From: Alphaproteobacteria bacterium MarineAlpha10_Bin3 | GTDB taxonomy: Bacteria > Pseudomonadota > Alphaproteobacteria > UBA8366 > GCA-2717185 | NCBI GenBank assembly: GCA_002937525.1 | Contig: PTKA01000045.1 | Coordinates: 1-8,232 of the forward strand | Direction of reading: 5' to 3' | Length of the DNA: 8,232 nt | Part shown: piece by piece, positions 6,919 to 8,232 of the stretch | Numbering within the stretch: the stretch's first letter is position 1 | How the letters are laid out: each line of letters opens with the position of its first letter | Notes under the pieces: model-generated | What the model was told of the DNA's origin: nothing | Databases searched by the model: none | What the model saw: only the letters and a program-made list of their open reading frames with translations | Translations under genes and position numbers: made by a program

Positions 6919-7797
6919 ATGTTCGAGGGATTTACGCGCCGTCGCCTTGACGCCGATGGCGTCGCCATCAATGCGGTGACCGGCGGCAGCGGCCCGCCCT
7001 TGCTGTTGCTGCATGGCTATCCGCAAACCCATGTCACTTGGCACAAGGTGGCGCCGATGCTGGCCGGGCAATTCAGCGTGGTGGTGCCGGATTTGCGCGG
7101 CTACGGCGATAGCGACAAGCCGCCGGGCGGGACCGGCGGTGCCGCGTATGCCAAGCGTGTCATGGCCGCCGATATGGTCACGGCAATGGCGGCGCTGGGG
7201 CATGAGCGATTTCATCTTGCCGGTCACGACCGTGGCGGGCGCGTCGCCTACCGGCTGGCGTTGGACCATCTTGACCGGGTGATCCGCCTGGCGACCCTGG
7301 ATATCATACCGACGTTGGAGCAGTTCGAACGCATGGGCAAGGGCGGCTCTTTTGGCAGCTTTCACTGGTACTTCCTGGCCCAGGCAGCGCCCTTTCCCGA
7401 AACCCTCATCGGCACCGACCCGGCGTATTTCCTGCGCCACATGCTTGAAAGCTGGTGCGCCACCGACGGGGCGATCACCGATGCGGCGATGGCGGCCTAT
7501 ATCGGTGCCTTCGAAAATCCAGACGTTATCCGCGCGACATGCGACGATTATCGCGCCGGTATCGGCATCGATTGCGACATCGACCGGGCGGACAGAACGG
7601 CGGGCAAGCGCATCGAATGCCCGATGCTGGCTATGTGGGGCGCGCGCGGCCGGCCGCACAAGGCCGATGGCGTTCTGGAGGTCTGGCGGAACTGGGCCGT
7701 CGATGTGCGCGGCGCGGCGATCGATTGTGGACATTTCCTGCCCGAAGAAGCGCCAGACGAGACCGCTGGGGCGCTTGCGTCGTTCTTTGGCGAATGA
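6919..7797 (+). CDS. Haloacetate/fluoroacetate dehalogenase-type alpha/beta hydrolase
   Basis: A 292-residue cytoplasmic alpha/beta-hydrolase with no signal peptide. LLLHGYPQ at 29-36 supplies the oxyanion-hole region, DLRGYGDSDKP at 58-68 is typical of the epoxide-hydrolase/dehalogenase branch, and the nucleophile elbow is GHDRGGR at 102-108. In fluoroacetate dehalogenase FAc-DEX FA1 the known residues, from memory, are Asp104 nucleophile, Arg105 and Arg108 (carboxylate), Asp128 acid, His149, Trp150 and Tyr212 (halide), and His271 base. This protein has D104, R105, R108, D128, H149, W150, Y211 and H272, almost the same numbering. The predicted reaction is hydrolysis of haloacetate to glycolate and halide. 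AGGGAA at 6905-6910 lies eight bases before the ATG. It starts 28 bases after the PaaK-like gene, so is very likely the last cistron of the operon. A related hydrolase with another 2-substituted acid as substrate remains possible. Confidence 0.85.
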   Translation: MFEGFTRRRLDADGVAINAVTGGSGPPLLLLHGYPQTHVTWHKVAPMLAGQFSVVVPDLRGYGDSDKPPGGTGGAAYAKRVMAADMVTAMAALGHERFHLAGHDRGGRVAYRLALDHLDRVIRLATLDIIPTLEQFERMGKGGSFGSFHWYFLAQAAPFPETLIGTDPAYFLRHMLESWCATDGAITDAAMAAYIGAFENPDVIRATCDDYRAGIGIDCDIDRADRTAGKRIECPMLAMWGARGRPHKADGVLEVWRNWAVDVRGAAIDCGHFLPEEAPDETAGALASFFGE

Positions 7798-7830
7798 ACC
7801 GGCGTACCTGGACCCGCCTTCGAAATCACG

Positions 7831-7845
7831 AAATTGCCGCAATTT
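7831..7845. repeat. Short palindrome AAATTG-CCG-CAATTT
   Basis: Perfect six-base arms AAATTG (7831-7836) and CAATTT (7840-7845) surround a three-base centre in the gap after the dehalogenase gene. Being AT-rich in a GC-rich region, it looks more like a protein-binding site than an RNA hairpin. It lies about 40 bases before the first stem-loop of the candidate small RNA and overlaps TTGAAC (7844-7849), a -35-like word without a well-placed -10. Its function is unknown. Confidence 0.35.
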
Positions 7846-7883
7846 GAACCTTTGTGCGCCATGGAATGATGGTCATATCCAGA

Positions 7884-8000
7884 CTTCTGAGACCTCCCCT
7901 CTCAGTCGAGGTTGACTGTTCGGCCTCGAATCGCGGTAGCACTCCTACCGCGCTTGGGAGCGGTCGCCGCCCCATCCCTGGCGGCCGCTCCCATTTTTTT
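7884..8000 (+). ncRNA. Candidate structured small RNA (four tandem stem-loops ending in a terminator)
   Basis: Four stem-loops follow each other almost without gaps. First: CTGAGA (7887-7892) with TCTCAG (7900-7905), loop CCTCCCC. Second: TCGAGG (7906-7911) with CCTCGA (7924-7929). Third: CGCGGTAG (7932-7939) with CTACCGCG (7945-7952), loop CACTC. Fourth: the terminator hairpin 7956-7992 with a T-run. The exposed CCTCCCC resembles an anti-Shine-Dalgarno sequence, a known feature of some alphaproteobacterial trans-acting sRNAs with C-rich loops. No known Rfam family was recognised. The 5' end is a guess placed just before the first stem; only a very weak -10-like TCATAT (7873-7878) is seen. 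It may instead be the structured 3' UTR of the operon, or a leader with attenuator upstream of ccmA. Confidence 0.4.
7956..8000 (+). terminator. Strong intrinsic (rho-independent) terminator
   Basis: GGGAGCGG (7956-7963) pairs perfectly with CCGCTCCC (7985-7992). The stem continues inward through a U-G wobble and CGCC with GGCG, giving 13-14 pairs around a short C-rich loop (CCCCATCCC region). It is followed by A and seven T residues (7994-8000). It lies 158 bases after the dehalogenase stop and 76 bases before ccmA. It should end the transporter operon, or the candidate small RNA, and insulate ccmA. Confidence 0.92.
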
Positions 8001-8020
8001 GCCCGGTGAAAGCGCAATTA

Positions 8021-8049
8021 TCGACGCCCCTGGCATCGCTGGATATGGT
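8021..8049 (+). promoter_or_regulatory. Candidate promoter for ccmA
   Basis: TCGACG at 8021-8026 (four of six matches to TTGACA) is 17 bases from TATGGT at 8044-8049 (four of six matches to TATAAT). It sits between the terminator and ccmA, where a promoter is expected, and predicts a start near 8056 with a leader of about 20 bases. The match is modest. Confidence 0.3.
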
Positions 8050-8075
8050 ATAGGGTGGGCGCCATCGATTGTGAA

Positions 8076-8232
8076 ATGATGCCAAGCAACTCATCTTCCT
8101 CCATTGAATTCTCCGGCGCCGGTATTCGCTGCATCCGTGGCGAAAGAATCGTGTTTTCCGGGCTGAGTTTCGCCGTCGCCGCCGGCGGCGCGCTGCTGCT
8201 TTGCGGGCCCAATGGCAGCGGGAAATCCAGCC
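8076..8232 (+). CDS. ccmA: Cytochrome c maturation haem-exporter ATP-binding protein CcmA, N-terminal part (partial)
   Basis: The frame starts at ATG 8076 (a second ATG follows directly at 8079) and stays open to the window edge; 52 codons are visible. After a Ser-rich opening it reads GIRCIRGERIVFSGLSFAVA and then CGPNGSGKSS, the Walker A loop, at residues 43-52. The R-G-E-R-x-x-F-S-G-L-S-F pattern just before Walker A is typical of CcmA, the ATPase that with CcmB (and CcmC/D) handles haem for c-type cytochrome assembly at the inner membrane. The ribosome-binding site is unclear: AGGGTGGG at 8052-8059 is 16 bases from the ATG, so the start could differ slightly; an in-frame GTG at 8055 is possible but less likely. 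It is functionally unrelated to the upstream operon and separated from it by a terminator. Another ABC ATPase cannot be fully excluded without the rest. Confidence 0.82.
   Translation, partial: MMPSNSSSSIEFSGAGIRCIRGERIVFSGLSFAVAAGGALLLCGPNGSGKSS

Noticed and set aside
6862..7842. Antisense open frame (326 codons) opposite the dehalogenase
   Set aside because: Shadow of a gene whose catalytic residues match a known family; no motif in the antisense product.
7844..7872. TTGAAC as -35 of a promoter for the candidate small RNA
   Set aside because: At 16-18 base spacing only TGATGG-like words are found, which are not credible -10 boxes.
7932..7992. tRNA or SRP RNA-like fold in the post-operon gap
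   Set aside because: The hairpins do not form a cloverleaf, there is no TTCGA-type T-arm or CCA-ready acceptor pair, and the conserved SRP GGAA/AGCAG core is missing.
1..8232. CRISPR array, insertion sequence, attachment site or integrase
   Set aside because: No regularly spaced repeats, transposase- or integrase-like proteins or terminal inverted repeats were seen; the genes are ordinary metabolic and transport genes.

Overview
The window is a GC-rich, tightly packed stretch with every recognisable gene on the + strand. Protein families, codon usage and gene order suggest an alphaproteobacterium, Rhodospirillales-like in flavour; this is an inference, since no rRNA or other marker gene is present. 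Most of the window is one operon for a high-affinity uptake system of the branched-chain-amino-acid (HAAT/Liv) ABC type. It is bracketed by two adenylate-forming CoA-ligase-type proteins and followed by a haloacetate dehalogenase-type hydrolase.

Layout. Bases 1-289: C-terminal end of a long-chain acyl-CoA synthetase-like protein, with an ATGA stop/start overlap into livG (286-1098, ATPase). Then livH (1145-2035) and livM (2075-3142), the two permeases. A 145-base gap with a candidate promoter and a dyad precedes the secreted substrate-binding protein (3288-4628). A 158-base gap with two long imperfect hairpins follows, then livF (4787-5635, second ATPase). Next are a short PaaK-like AMP-binding protein (5655-6890) and, 28 bases on, an alpha/beta hydrolase with the full fluoroacetate/haloacetate dehalogenase residue set (6919-7797). 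The 278-base gap 7798-8075 holds a small palindrome, four stem-loops in tandem and a strong intrinsic terminator. The window ends inside ccmA (8076 to edge), the haem-exporter ATPase of cytochrome c maturation, which starts a different functional unit.

How the genes work together. The binding protein captures a ligand in the periplasm, LivH/LivM form the channel and LivG/LivF power it. The flanking CoA ligases suggest that the imported compound is an organic acid activated to its CoA thioester, rather than (or in addition to) an amino acid. The dehalogenase at the operon end suggests halogenated short acids may be among the substrates. Both ideas are inference from context; the true ligand cannot be read from the sequence.

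The most unusual items are: the four-hairpin element at about 7884-8000, a candidate small RNA with a C-rich anti-Shine-Dalgarno-like loop; the structured livK-livF gap; the dehalogenase with every known catalytic and halide-pocket residue; and the PaaK-like protein whose ATP P-loop is replaced by a non-canonical motif.
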